Shown: positions 25,131-33,745 of the stretch, in pieces
Numbering within the stretch: position 1 is the first letter of the stretch
Layout: every line of letters starts with the position of its first letter
Source: Allocoprococcus comes
Lineage (GTDB): Bacteria; Bacillota; Clostridia; Lachnospirales; Lachnospiraceae
NCBI RefSeq assembly: GCF_013300725.1
Contig: NZ_JAAIMM010000018.1
Coordinates: 1 to 64,000 of the forward strand
Reading direction: 5' to 3'
Length of the DNA: 64,000 bases
Position numbers and translations under genes: made by a program
The notes under the pieces: model-generated
Seen by the model: the letters and a program-made list of their open reading frames with translations, nothing else
Database searches by the model: none
Told to the model about the DNA's origin: nothing

Positions 25131-25274
25131 AATCTTCCTCGCAGTATAACTCTGTTTCATTGTCCCAACCTTATTTTAGTACTTGTTCCAACTATTTTCA
25201 ATACTTATTTTCCGTATTGACGCATTTCTTCGCCAATCGTATAATTAAGTTAGATACAGAGCATTTCTGTTATC

Positions 25275-25366
25275 AAAATATTGCCCGCCCACCATTGGCG
25301 ACTTATAAATGATTGGCTCGAAAATATTGTTCGCTTACCGGAAGCGTCTAATAAATGTCCGGCTTG
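25275..25366. repeat. Two 46-bp imperfect tandem repeats with matching hairpins, in a 336-bp gene-free region
   Basis: Copies 25275-25320 and 25321-25366 each start with AAAATATTG and end with GGCTYG, and are about 70 percent alike. Each holds a small hairpin at the same place: CGCC/GGCG in the first and CGCTT/AAGCG in the second. The arms have changed together, so pairing is kept. A partial third start (AAAATTATT) follows. The region separates divergent recombinase and antitoxin genes and probably holds both promoters; accessory recombination sites or a repressor site are possible. Confidence 0.7.
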
Positions 25367-25466
25367 AAAATTATTTAGAAATAATTTCTGTTTTGATATT
25401 GTGTTTTTATCACACATTGCATATACTATAAATACACAAAAAAGCCAAAAAAGAGGAGGTGTTAGT

Positions 25467-25652
25467 ATGGCTACTTCAAGTATTACTCATAATTTTGTCG
25501 TATCCAATCCAAATAGCGTAAAGCGTTTTGTCGCAGCAATTGACGAAGCCGACCGTGACCGCACACCAAAGCAGACACTTCCCGGACGTCAGTTAACGAA
25601 CCCACAGGAAATCTTAGCTTTAATGTCAAAAAGGAAGAAAAAACATGTCTGA
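25467..25652 (+). CDS. Putative antitoxin of a GNAT toxin-antitoxin pair
   Basis: The 61-residue protein (start ATSSITHNFVVSNPNSVKRF, then a charged stretch, then NPQEILALMSKRKKK) is small and basic at the C-terminus. Its gene overlaps the acetyltransferase-like gene by 8 bp. ATG 25467 follows GAGGAGG. The order small protein then GNAT-like protein is the usual arrangement of TacA-TacT-like modules, but the short protein has no clear ribbon-helix-helix, so the role of antitoxin is inferred from position. Confidence 0.65.
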   Translation: MATSSITHNFVVSNPNSVKRFVAAIDEADRDRTPKQTLPGRQLTNPQEILALMSKRKKKHV

Positions 25653-26253
25653 TAAATATTTTACCGTTAATATTCGGGCATATTTGGATAAAGACGAACC
25701 GACATATATCGGAGAGGAAAGTCTTTACGACTTACTCTCCGATTTTTCTTGTCCCAAAAATCCCGATGTGGAATACTTTTTATTACATAATGCGATTGAG
25801 TTTACCAAAAAAGATCAATCTATCACTTATCTGGTATTTGATGCTGAAGATGCTTCACTGGTTGGTTATTTTTCACTTACAATAAAACCAATCTCTGTCC
25901 GTGCTTCAAATATCAGCAAGACAATGGCAAAAAAACTGTCCCGTGTCAGTATTTTGGATGAAGAAACACAATCCTATACTACCGCAGCTTACCTGATTGC
26001 CCAGTTGGGAAAGAACTATTCTCTTCCAAAGGAAAAACGAATTCCTGGAAATATTCTACTGGGATTTGCACTGGAAACCATATCCAGTCTCAAATATTCC
26101 GTAGGTGGCGTTATGGAGTTTCTTGAATGCGAAGATAATGAATTTCTTCTGAGCTTTTATACGCAAAATCATTTCAAGCCATTTGATACGCGTATTACCG
26201 CTTCTCAGAATAATGAGCCACACACTCTGCATCAGCTTTTAAAATTTATTTGA
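25645..26253 (+). CDS. GNAT-like acetyltransferase, putative toxin
   Basis: The 202-residue protein resembles GNAT-family toxins. LVFDAEDASLVGYFSLTIKPI is the beta-strand core, and the RIPGNILLGFALETISSL segment takes the place of the acetyl-CoA loop and following helix. GGVMEFLECEDNEFLLSFYTQNHFKPF is the typical C-terminal GNAT strand-helix-strand. The canonical Q/RxxGxG/A loop is degenerate. TacT-like enzymes acetylate aminoacyl-tRNA and stop translation; whether this one does is not shown. It could stabilise element I. Confidence 0.6.
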   Translation: MSDKYFTVNIRAYLDKDEPTYIGEESLYDLLSDFSCPKNPDVEYFLLHNAIEFTKKDQSITYLVFDAEDASLVGYFSLTIKPISVRASNISKTMAKKLSRVSILDEETQSYTTAAYLIAQLGKNYSLPKEKRIPGNILLGFALETISSLKYSVGGVMEFLECEDNEFLLSFYTQNHFKPFDTRITASQNNEPHTLHQLLKFI

Positions 26254-26300
26254 TTTAAAAATGCATGAAAAAAGCGACAGTCTGATTTACATTTTGTATT

Positions 26301-26435
26301 TCAGGAAACTGCCGCTTCTTTTTCTTCCTTATTCTGTTTTTCTTCCTCCAACTCCCGGAGGACTTCTTCGCCGTACTTATCAATCATCCGTACCAGAAAA
26401 TCAATGCACCGCTCAAATTCAATATTCTGTTGCAT
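26301..26435 (-). CDS. Small conserved mobile-element protein (44 aa)
   Basis: ATG 26435 follows GGGAGGAG and opens a 44-residue frame with the core RCIDFLVRMIDKYGEEVL, followed by a Glu/Lys-rich end. The core resembles RCVDVMSQMLQKYGHQVL in the 61-residue protein of element II (6300-6485), which supports a real gene despite the length. Function unknown. It lies convergent with the GNAT gene. Confidence 0.6.
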   Translation of the reverse strand: MQQNIEFERCIDFLVRMIDKYGEEVLRELEEEKQNKEEKEAAVS

Positions 26436-26551
26436 AAGCTCCTCCCGTTATTGTTTGTTCTGAGCTTATTTTACAGAACCTGCCTGAAAACCACATTGAA
26501 TAGAAATTGATTGTAAATTGACACAATCACTTTAAAAATATCCGTATTTTC

Positions 26552-26580
26552 TTGAATCGAATATATGTTCGTGTTATGAT
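26552..26580 (+). promoter_or_regulatory. STAND gene promoter with LexA-like (SOS) box
   Basis: TTGAAT (26552-26557) and TATGAT (26575-26580) have a 17-bp spacer. CGAATATATGTTCG (26558-26571) fills the spacer and differs by one base from the Gram-positive LexA/DinR consensus CGAACNNNNGTTCG. Binding there would block the promoter until DNA damage. Confidence 0.7.
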
Positions 26581-26618
26581 AGATATACTCAATCTTAACT
26601 ACGAAAGGGGAATTTCTA

Positions 26619-28931
26619 TTGAATCGATGCGATTTTTCTTCTATTAGCACTTGCTTAAAAAATCATATCAGCGAAAGTAATCAAATGAGTCAGCCTGATT
26701 TTTTATACGAATTATTTGAAGATTTTATGGATGATCCGGCAAATCAGGATTTTTCAATGGATAACGGTCTGGTTTGCCGCTGGATGACTGGTCAGGCTAA
26801 AATCAGTCCTAAAATATCCGCTTACTATTCCAAGCCATCCAATCAGGAAAAATTATCCCATACCATCCACCAGAATCTTCTTCCACTGATGTCTGACTGT
26901 AATATGGCTATACAAGATATTTACACTTTATTCATTCAGGATGACAGCATCTCAGATGCGAAAAAGAAAAATCTGACTCCCTTATATAAACCAGCCAGTT
27001 CAAGACTGCTGTTTCTTGCAAAACTGATTTCTTTTGGCATGGAACGCCAATTCATCAAACGTAATACCAAAAATCAGAAGCTGCTCGCCGGAGGCGCTTT
27101 ATCCCCTATTGTGCTGGATTATATTATGGACAGTGAGGTTCCGAAACCATGCCGTCATTTTATCGGAAGAGATAAAGAACTAGAAGAATTATATACCATG
27201 CTTGAGGAAAACCGTCATGTTTTTCTTTGCGGAATCGCCGGAATCGGAAAAAGTGAACTTGCCAAAGCCTACGCAAAGCGGTACATAAAGCAATACACCA
27301 ATATCCTTTATGTAGAATATACCGGCAATCTTCATCAGGACATTACTGACATGGATTTTATTGACGATCTTCCGGAAAGCACTGAACAGGAACGGTTTCA
27401 AAGACATAACCGTTTCCTGCGTTCCCTGAAATCTGATACTCTGCTTATCATAGATAATTTTAATGTCACTGCCACACAGGACAGCTTTCTGTCAGTAGTA
27501 TTAAAATATCGCTGCCAGATTTTATTTACGACCAGAAGTAATCTGAATGAATACTGTACTTTTCAATTAAAAGAAATACAGGATATAAACATTCTTTTCC
27601 AACTGACATCTGCATTTTATTCAGAAGCAGACAAGTATCGTTCGACCGTCGAAAAAATCATAGAGACCGTACACTATCATACTTTTGCTGTAGAACTGGC
27701 TGCAAAACTTTTGGAAAATGGAATTTCAACTCCAGGTCAGTTATTAGCAAAACTTCAGGAAGAAAGAGCATCTCTCGATAATGAAGATAAAATTAAGATA
27801 ATCAAGGATGGTCAAAGCAGTAAAGCCACTTATTATAGTCATATCCATACTCTATTTTCACTATATGCTTTATCCCGAAAACAGCAGGATATCATGTGCA
27901 ATTTGTGTTTTCTTCCTTACACTGGTATTTCTGCCCGCATATTCGCCAAATGGCTGGAACTGCCTACCTTAAATGAAATTAACGACTTGATTGAAACTGG
28001 TTTTGTGCAGACAACTACACGTCACACAATCTCCCTGCATCCTATGATTAAGGAAATTGCCCTTTCAGAGACAAAACCATCTGTAAGTAGCTGTCACATA
28101 TTACTGGATTCTTTACAGAAAATATGTTTAATGCATGGAATGGAAGTAGCTTATTACAAAAAGCTATTTCAAACAATCGGAAATATCATAGAATTGATTG
28201 AAAAGGATGATATACCAAAGTATCTGCTTTTTCTGGAAAATGCATTTCCATACATGGATAACTATAACTACCACAAAGGTATGAATGGAATCATTCAGGA
28301 ACTAACGGGGCTGTTAAAGACAAAAAACATTGGAACCGACTCTGACCGGGCATTATTACTAGATTTTCAGGCAACTCTTGAAACCAAACCTGAAAAAGCA
28401 ATAAAACTGGAAAAGGATGCACTTGCCCAGATAGAAACTATCACTGCTGACAATGCTCGCCTTGTTTCCAACCTTCATGCCAATCTCGGTGGACTTTACC
28501 GCATGAACGCTCATCCCGATCTTGCAAGAGAACACATGGAAAAAAGTATCTCACTGCTTGACCACTTTAACCTGCTTCATATAAATGACAGCATACCTCA
28601 GATTGCCAATTATGCAATGTTCCTGACAGAACAGCAGGAACCCGAAAGAGGCATCTCCGAATTGCAAAAATTATCCGGCATCATCAAGGAATACCATTCC
28701 GATGACTGTCTGGATTATGCCAAAGTACAGGAAACCCTTGGAACCATTTATCTGATGACTGCCAATCTTCCGCAAGCCAAAACACATTTTAAAAAAGCTT
28801 TCAAAATATATGAAAAGATCTGGGCTGATGAGCCTGAAATGATTGAAGCAAAATATCAGGAAATTCAGGAGTTATATCCACAGATTGGATTTTGCATTGG
28901 AAAAAATCTATCCGGTCTTTTAACAAAATAA
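26619..28931 (+). CDS. STAND-family ATPase with C-terminal TPR repeats
   Basis: The 770-residue protein has an unrecognised N-terminal domain (1-175). FIGRDKELEELYTML and a P-loop GIAGIGKSELA (about 204-214) follow, with Walker B LLIIDNF and RHxHP-like segments, making it an NB-ARC/STAND ATPase. TPR-like helical repeats occupy about 590-755 (ARLVSNLHANLGGLYRMN; YAKVQETLGTIYLMTANLPQA). TTG 26619 is used as start, with AAAGGGG eight bases upstream. No effector domain is recognised, so it may be a regulator or a defence sensor. The LexA-like box suggests SOS induction. Confidence 0.8.
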   Translation: MNRCDFSSISTCLKNHISESNQMSQPDFLYELFEDFMDDPANQDFSMDNGLVCRWMTGQAKISPKISAYYSKPSNQEKLSHTIHQNLLPLMSDCNMAIQDIYTLFIQDDSISDAKKKNLTPLYKPASSRLLFLAKLISFGMERQFIKRNTKNQKLLAGGALSPIVLDYIMDSEVPKPCRHFIGRDKELEELYTMLEENRHVFLCGIAGIGKSELAKAYAKRYIKQYTNILYVEYTGNLHQDITDMDFIDDLPESTEQERFQRHNRFLRSLKSDTLLIIDNFNVTATQDSFLSVVLKYRCQILFTTRSNLNEYCTFQLKEIQDINILFQLTSAFYSEADKYRSTVEKIIETVHYHTFAVELAAKLLENGISTPGQLLAKLQEERASLDNEDKIKIIKDGQSSKATYYSHIHTLFSLYALSRKQQDIMCNLCFLPYTGISARIFAKWLELPTLNEINDLIETGFVQTTTRHTISLHPMIKEIALSETKPSVSSCHILLDSLQKICLMHGMEVAYYKKLFQTIGNIIELIEKDDIPKYLLFLENAFPYMDNYNYHKGMNGIIQELTGLLKTKNIGTDSDRALLLDFQATLETKPEKAIKLEKDALAQIETITADNARLVSNLHANLGGLYRMNAHPDLAREHMEKSISLLDHFNLLHINDSIPQIANYAMFLTEQQEPERGISELQKLSGIIKEYHSDDCLDYAKVQETLGTIYLMTANLPQAKTHFKKAFKIYEKIWADEPEMIEAKYQEIQELYPQIGFCIGKNLSGLLTK

Positions 28932-28940
28932 GTACAATTT

Positions 28941-28963
28941 ACGGCGGGCAACTTGCCCGCCGT
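28941..28963. terminator. Bidirectional terminator between convergent STAND and ABC genes
   Basis: ACGGCGGGCAA (28941-28951) and TTGCCCGCCGT (28953-28963) form a perfect 11-bp stem with a very short loop. The flanks are AT-rich. Confidence 0.85.
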
Positions 28964-28968
28964 TATAT

Positions 28969-29841
28969 TCAACTATTCGTCAAATAAATATACGCATCTT
29001 CCAAAGTGATATCATTATCCGGGACACACTTCTCATTTGGCTTTTCTTTGCTTAATATTTTCATATGAATTCCATTTTCTACATACTGCTTAGATGAAAT
29101 AGAATAATTGGCTTCTAACAAACGGGCTTCTTCTGCATTTTGTACCGTACAATTCCAAACACAGCCCTTTGCATTTTCCAGCAATCCACTCACGCTTCCG
29201 GAATATAAAAAATTCCCTTTTTTCATAATGGCAAGCTGTGTACAGGTTGCTGCTAAATCTTCTACTACATGAGTGGAAAACAGCACAGTTCTATCCTTTG
29301 AAAAATCAACCAGAAGATTGCGGATCCTAATTCTTTCTTCCGGATCTAACCCAGTTGTTGGTTCATCAATAATCAAAAAATCCGGATTATTAAGAAGTGC
29401 CTGTATGAGTCCGACACGTCTCTTCATACCACCAGATAATTGCCGCATTTTTTTATTCTGATGCTCTGTAAGAGAAGTCTTTTCCAGATAATAGGTAATT
29501 CTTTGTTCGAGGTCATTTCTTGCTACTCCTGACAGTCCCCCCATATATACAAGACATTCTTTCACCGTAAGATTCGGATATAAGTCGATTTCCTGTGGAA
29601 GATAACCAATCTTTTTCTGTATTTTCTCATAATTTCCCTCGTTATACAGAATTCCATCAAGGGAAACCATTCCTTCCGTTTGTTTTAAAACAGTTGTAAG
29701 AACCCTCATCAAAGTGGTTTTTCCGGCACCATTCTCACCCAAAAGTCCGTAAATTCCCTTAGGTATTTCAAGAGATGCCTTATTTACTGCAACTACACCA
29801 TTTTTAAATCTAACTGTTAAATCATTTATTCTAATACTCAT
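28969..29841 (-). CDS. ABC transporter ATP-binding protein
   Basis: The 290-residue ATPase has Walker A GENGAGKTT, signature LSGGMKRRVGL, Walker B FLIIDEPTTGLD and switch His in FSTHVVEDL. The C-terminus contains an accessory domain. It is the last gene of an operon that reads regulator, kinase, permease, permease, ATPase (33525 to 28969). This order is typical of antimicrobial-peptide sensing and resistance modules (lantibiotic-immunity or bacitracin type). Substrate not shown. Confidence 0.92.
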   Translation of the reverse strand: MSIRINDLTVRFKNGVVAVNKASLEIPKGIYGLLGENGAGKTTLMRVLTTVLKQTEGMVSLDGILYNEGNYEKIQKKIGYLPQEIDLYPNLTVKECLVYMGGLSGVARNDLEQRITYYLEKTSLTEHQNKKMRQLSGGMKRRVGLIQALLNNPDFLIIDEPTTGLDPEERIRIRNLLVDFSKDRTVLFSTHVVEDLAATCTQLAIMKKGNFLYSGSVSGLLENAKGCVWNCTVQNAEEARLLEANYSISSKQYVENGIHMKILSKEKPNEKCVPDNDITLEDAYIYLTNS

Positions 29842-29844
29842 AAT

Positions 29845-30501
29845 CTATCCTCTTTTCTTTAAAGTCATTGGTAATACTGCAAATAAAAACAGCCCCGCTA
29901 TAAAAGACACAAGCGTTCCATAAATCCAACTCTCGGACATTAATTGAGTAGGTTCACAAAAGCTGAAAGAAAACAATCCCAGATTTCCGAAAAATGAACT
30001 TCCCGCTTTTGATATAAGTCCAATGACAATTCCAAATAAACATCCAATACCTGCCCACATATTTCGAAGCAATGTACACAAAATCACAGAGCATATACTC
30101 CAAAGCCAGATAGTTCCAAACATTGCAATGAAATATAAAAGAAATATCTGAATACCCGAAATGCCTTCGTTTACACTGCCCGGTTTTTGCCAGTAAAACA
30201 AAACATATCCAACACAAGAAAGTATTAATAAATATAATATTTGAACGCCCACTCTCTGCGATATTACTTTTAACTGCTTTTTTTGATCATACAAATGAAA
30301 TACATCGGCACGCTTACTTTTTACTTCCATCAAATATGTGTCACTACAAAAAATAATTGTTAAAAATGCTATTGGAGACTGAATTGCTGAACCGATTTCT
30401 TCATAGTATATAATCGGATGAATAACACACAATATCAGTATAAATGCACATGAATAAAAAATCTTATATAACGACAGGCAGTTTTTGAGTTCCGTTTTCA
30501 A
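29845..30501 (-). CDS. ABC transporter membrane subunit
   Basis: The 218-residue membrane protein has six predicted helices (SLYKIFYSCAFILILCVIHPIIYY as first; later QILYLLILSCVGYVLFYW and SFIAGLFLFAVLPMTL). TTG 30501 is the likely start, with GGAGG eight bases upstream and a 4-base overlap (TTGA) with the stop of the preceding permease gene, implying translational coupling. It is probably the second permease subunit for the ATPase at 28969. Confidence 0.8.
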   Translation of the reverse strand: MKTELKNCLSLYKIFYSCAFILILCVIHPIIYYEEIGSAIQSPIAFLTIIFCSDTYLMEVKSKRADVFHLYDQKKQLKVISQRVGVQILYLLILSCVGYVLFYWQKPGSVNEGISGIQIFLLYFIAMFGTIWLWSICSVILCTLLRNMWAGIGCLFGIVIGLISKAGSSFFGNLGLFSFSFCEPTQLMSESWIYGTLVSFIAGLFLFAVLPMTLKKRG

Positions 30502-31568
30502 TGAACCCTCCTCCTTTTCCAGATTGTAACAGAAATACATACTAATATAACTGATGAAATTACAAGAATAATCTGATTTATGTTTGACATTTTAGCTGCA
30601 TGTGTTTCAAAAAACCTGCCAGGGAATCGCACCATAATAGAGAACGGTCTCATATAATAAATATCATTCTTCATGGTCAGCATATTTGAATATATAATGT
30701 GTAAAAACAAGATTGGTGCTGCCGGAAGCGGATTTTTAAATATTAATGCTGTAATTGTATAGACACAACATATCATCAAAAGATTCGGAACAATATAGAT
30801 CAGAGAATTCACGCAAAAATCAATTGGTGTTACTGGAAAGCCCGATTCTAAAGACGTTTTCAAACACAGCATAAAGAATATAACATTCAAAATCACTAAT
30901 ACTCCCAGCATACTAATGAATCCGCTTATTACTTTCCCACATATATATTGGATTGCCGTAACAGGCTTTGTATGTAATAATTCATAGGTACTTTTTCGTG
31001 TATCCTGAATAAATAAAAATGATAGCAAGACTGTTGCAAAAAAGGCCATATGCAATCCTGCAAAATCCGTAAATTTTTTGGCAAAGTACCAGGAAAAAGA
31101 ATGTTCGGATAATTTCCGCTCGATATAATGATTGATTTCTTCTGCTGTCCCCTTATGAATTTCAAGGTCCTCATAAGCATATATTGCATTATAATAGCCA
31201 TATTGGGATTCCAAAAACTCAGAAGCAGTCTTTACATCCATATTCTGAATTTCTTTCATTACATGATCTGCTTCCTGCCTGCTAAATCCAAAACCATTTT
31301 TGGAGGTGTCCATTAACGTCTCTTTGATCGTATCTTCCCACTCCCTTCTTCTTTCTTTATCATCAGATGTGGGAATGTACCCATCCATGACATCAGCATC
31401 TTCCAATGCTACGTCATTTTGTGTGATCTGTTCATTCTGTTTGATATAATGAATTTGCAAATACGATGACAGACATTGATACATACTGGCAACTATAATA
31501 ATCAAGCCAATCCACAAAACAGGGTTCTTTAAATAATCAAGTATACTTCTTTTTATGATTGTTTTCAT
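30498..31568 (-). CDS. ABC transporter permease with large extracytoplasmic domain
   Basis: The 356-residue permease has one N-terminal membrane helix (NPVLWIGLIIIVASMYQCL), then about 120 polar residues (EALEDADVMDGYIP region and repeated Glu/Lys helices) probably outside, then five further helices beginning with FAGLHMAFFATVLLSFLF. The linker TRKSTYELLHTKPVTAIQY is typical of ABC-2 permeases. ATG 31568 is supported by GGAAG upstream. It pairs with the small membrane subunit and ATPase downstream. Confidence 0.85.
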   Translation of the reverse strand: MKTIIKRSILDYLKNPVLWIGLIIIVASMYQCLSSYLQIHYIKQNEQITQNDVALEDADVMDGYIPTSDDKERRREWEDTIKETLMDTSKNGFGFSRQEADHVMKEIQNMDVKTASEFLESQYGYYNAIYAYEDLEIHKGTAEEINHYIERKLSEHSFSWYFAKKFTDFAGLHMAFFATVLLSFLFIQDTRKSTYELLHTKPVTAIQYICGKVISGFISMLGVLVILNVIFFMLCLKTSLESGFPVTPIDFCVNSLIYIVPNLLMICCVYTITALIFKNPLPAAPILFLHIIYSNMLTMKNDIYYMRPFSIMVRFPGRFFETHAAKMSNINQIILVISSVILVCISVTIWKRRRVH

Positions 31569-31684
31569 TGTATCTCTTCCTTTCTTTATTTCTTTAACAA
31601 CATCATACAAATCAATTCTCAATAAATTCACAACAAAAAAGACTAAAACCACTTTATTTGTGATTTCAGCCTTATAAAGTATTT

Positions 31685-32863
31685 TTATTCAGCTTTGAAA
31701 AGAGCTTCTACATGAGCACCGCCTTGTCTGGCATTATATATTTTCAAATTTCCTCCATGCTTTTCACAGAAAATACGAGAAATATACATACCAAGGCCAA
31801 AATGCTTTAAATCATCTTGTGGATTCTTATGATAAAATGGCTCTGTTACTTTTTCCTCCGTATCCACAAATCCTATTCCATCATCTTCAACAGAAATTAT
31901 AAGAAAACCATCCTTTTTCTTTATCTGCAAAGCAATACTTTTTTGTGCATATCGAACCGCATTTTCCAGTAAGTTGTCTGTCACTTCCATGACAAGTTCC
32001 TCATCCACTTTCACAATGTTTTGTTCCTGCACTCTTTCTATCTTACATAATTTACTTTCCTTCTTGGACAGCATGGCAGCTTCTGCCTCAATCTTTTTTG
32101 CCAGTTCCGATAACTCTATCTCTGAGCATTGCAGTTCCCTCTGTTCTAAATGGGACATTTTTCTCATGTTTTCCGTGAAATGCTCTATACGGTCAATCTG
32201 ATACATGCCTGTTTGTAAGATATCAATAACATCCTCTGTTTTTATACTCTCGGCAGAAACAAACTCTAAGAGCATTTCCTGATACCCACGCAATATGGAA
32301 AGTGGAGAACGTATATCATGTGCAATTGCATTCCGCAAAGCCTTCTCGTCATCAATCATTCGCCACATCTTTCTGTTGTTATCTGCTAAATCACTTCGCA
32401 TCATTTCAAATTCTTTACACAAAGTTCCCATCTCATCTTTATTTTCATAGGACACATGAAAATCCAGTTCATTATCTGCAATCATTTGTGAGGCATCTTT
32501 TAGTTCCTGTAGAGGTGTCTTTAACTTATTTTTATAAAAAAAGAATACCGCAACAACACTCCCAACAATCGAAAAAATCAGTACCGAATATGTTTCCATA
32601 AAGTCACACATTTCCGAAAGATGATAGTCCAAACGATTCATCTGCGATTGATTAGGTCTTGATATCTCAATCTCGTATTTCTTTCCATATTGCTGAAACA
32701 CGTCCGTATAATCTGCATAATCAATATATTTTTCCCATATTTTATTCTGCATATTTCCTGCAAAATGAACTGTAAATCCAGATAACAGAAATGCTGCCGT
32801 TAAGCTGATCACAAAATAAAGCAGAATTGTTTTTTTCAGTGACAAGTTTCTTATTTTTTCCAT
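31685..32863 (-). CDS. Sensor histidine kinase
   Basis: The 392-residue kinase has two membrane helices (near 12-34 and 93-113) around a short extracytoplasmic loop of about 55 residues, a HAMP linker, a HisKA domain with phosphorylated His in AIAHDIRSPLSILRGY, and a HATPase domain with N box DNLLENAVRYA, G1 VEDDGIGF and G2 FGLGMYI. The short loop places it near intramembrane-sensing kinases that sense cell-wall-active peptides. It follows the response regulator gene and precedes the ABC genes after 116 bp. The alternative ATG 32881 would add six residues. Confidence 0.92.
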   Translation of the reverse strand: MEKIRNLSLKKTILLYFVISLTAAFLLSGFTVHFAGNMQNKIWEKYIDYADYTDVFQQYGKKYEIEISRPNQSQMNRLDYHLSEMCDFMETYSVLIFSIVGSVVAVFFFYKNKLKTPLQELKDASQMIADNELDFHVSYENKDEMGTLCKEFEMMRSDLADNNRKMWRMIDDEKALRNAIAHDIRSPLSILRGYQEMLLEFVSAESIKTEDVIDILQTGMYQIDRIEHFTENMRKMSHLEQRELQCSEIELSELAKKIEAEAAMLSKKESKLCKIERVQEQNIVKVDEELVMEVTDNLLENAVRYAQKSIALQIKKKDGFLIISVEDDGIGFVDTEEKVTEPFYHKNPQDDLKHFGLGMYISRIFCEKHGGNLKIYNARQGGAHVEALFKAE

Positions 32864-33525
32864 CGGTATCCAATCCCCCATACAGTTTCTATGTATTCTT
32901 TTTCTGAATAATCCGCTATTTTTTTCCTTATACGCCGTACTAATTCCGTTATCGTTCTACTGTCCCCTTCCGCATCATATCCACAGACTTGTGCATATAT
33001 ACGTTCTTTATCAAACACCTGCCCTGGATGCATGGATAAGAATTCAATAATCTGATATTCAATTTTTGTGAACTCCATCCTGTGTCCGGCTATAGCTACT
33101 ATTTTTTCAGAATAATCAATCAGCATTTCATCCATGAAACGGTATTCCGTTTTTTGTTGATGCCTTTCTTCTCTCTTTATGTTTGTGACAATCCTTGCTT
33201 CCAACTCCCGAAGACTAAATGGTTTCGTAATATAGTCATCCCCACCCGAAAGCAACCCATTAATTTTATCATCTTCATCAACTCTTGCTGTTAGAAACAA
33301 AATCGGGCATAACACTTTACTGCGTATCAGACGACATACTTCAATCCCATCCATGCGTGGCATATTGATATCCAACAAAATAATATCCGGTTTCATTTTT
33401 ATTTTATTTAATGCTTCCATTCCGTCTGTAGCCGTAATGGTTTCATATTGTTTCATATTAAAATAACTACAAAGCATTTTCACCAATTCTTTATCATCAT
33501 CGACAACTAAAATCTTGTATTTCAT
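32851..33525 (-). CDS. OmpR-family response regulator
   Basis: The 224-residue protein has a receiver domain (VVDDDKELVKML acidic pocket; phosphoacceptor Asp in IILLDINMP; Lys in DYITKPFS) and a winged-helix DNA-binding domain of the OmpR type (FTKIEYQIIEFLSMHPGQVF, then RTITELVRRIRKKI and GIGYRWKK). ATG 33525 has GGAGG at eight bases. It overlaps the kinase start and is the first gene of the transporter operon. Confidence 0.93.
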   Translation of the reverse strand: MKYKILVVDDDKELVKMLCSYFNMKQYETITATDGMEALNKIKMKPDIILLDINMPRMDGIEVCRLIRSKVLCPILFLTARVDEDDKINGLLSGGDDYITKPFSLRELEARIVTNIKREERHQQKTEYRFMDEMLIDYSEKIVAIAGHRMEFTKIEYQIIEFLSMHPGQVFDKERIYAQVCGYDAEGDSRTITELVRRIRKKIADYSEKEYIETVWGIGYRWKK

Positions 33526-33652
33526 CCAAACCACCTCCAGTATCCATATTATACGATAAAAAACAATGAAATCACAACAAGAGTACATGAAGAATGTACG
33601 CACAATATATCTTTTTTCTCAATTCCAGCTCAATTTCCACTCAATGTCTTTT

Positions 33653-33738
33653 ACCTCCGATTTTCGTATGCTTATCTCACAGCAAAGCAGTACCACACCG
33701 GTATGACCTGCTGAATCAATCAATACGAAAACGGAGGT
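33653..33738 (+). promoter_or_regulatory. Leader of parM: long inverted repeat that includes the ribosome-binding site
   Basis: ACCTCCGATTTTCGTAT (33653-33669) pairs with ATACGAAAACGGAGGT (33723-33738), apart from one bulged base. The second arm contains the Shine-Dalgarno of the ParM gene. The enclosed region holds a second hairpin (CAGTACC with GGTA, flanked by AGCAG and CTGCT). If transcribed, the leader could hide the ribosome-binding site; it may also be a ParR centromere. Confidence 0.55.
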
Positions 33739-33745
33739 ATTTTTT

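Noticed and set aside
25275-25366. CRISPR-like array
   Set aside because: Only two imperfect copies directly joined, with no spacers and no cas genes in the window.
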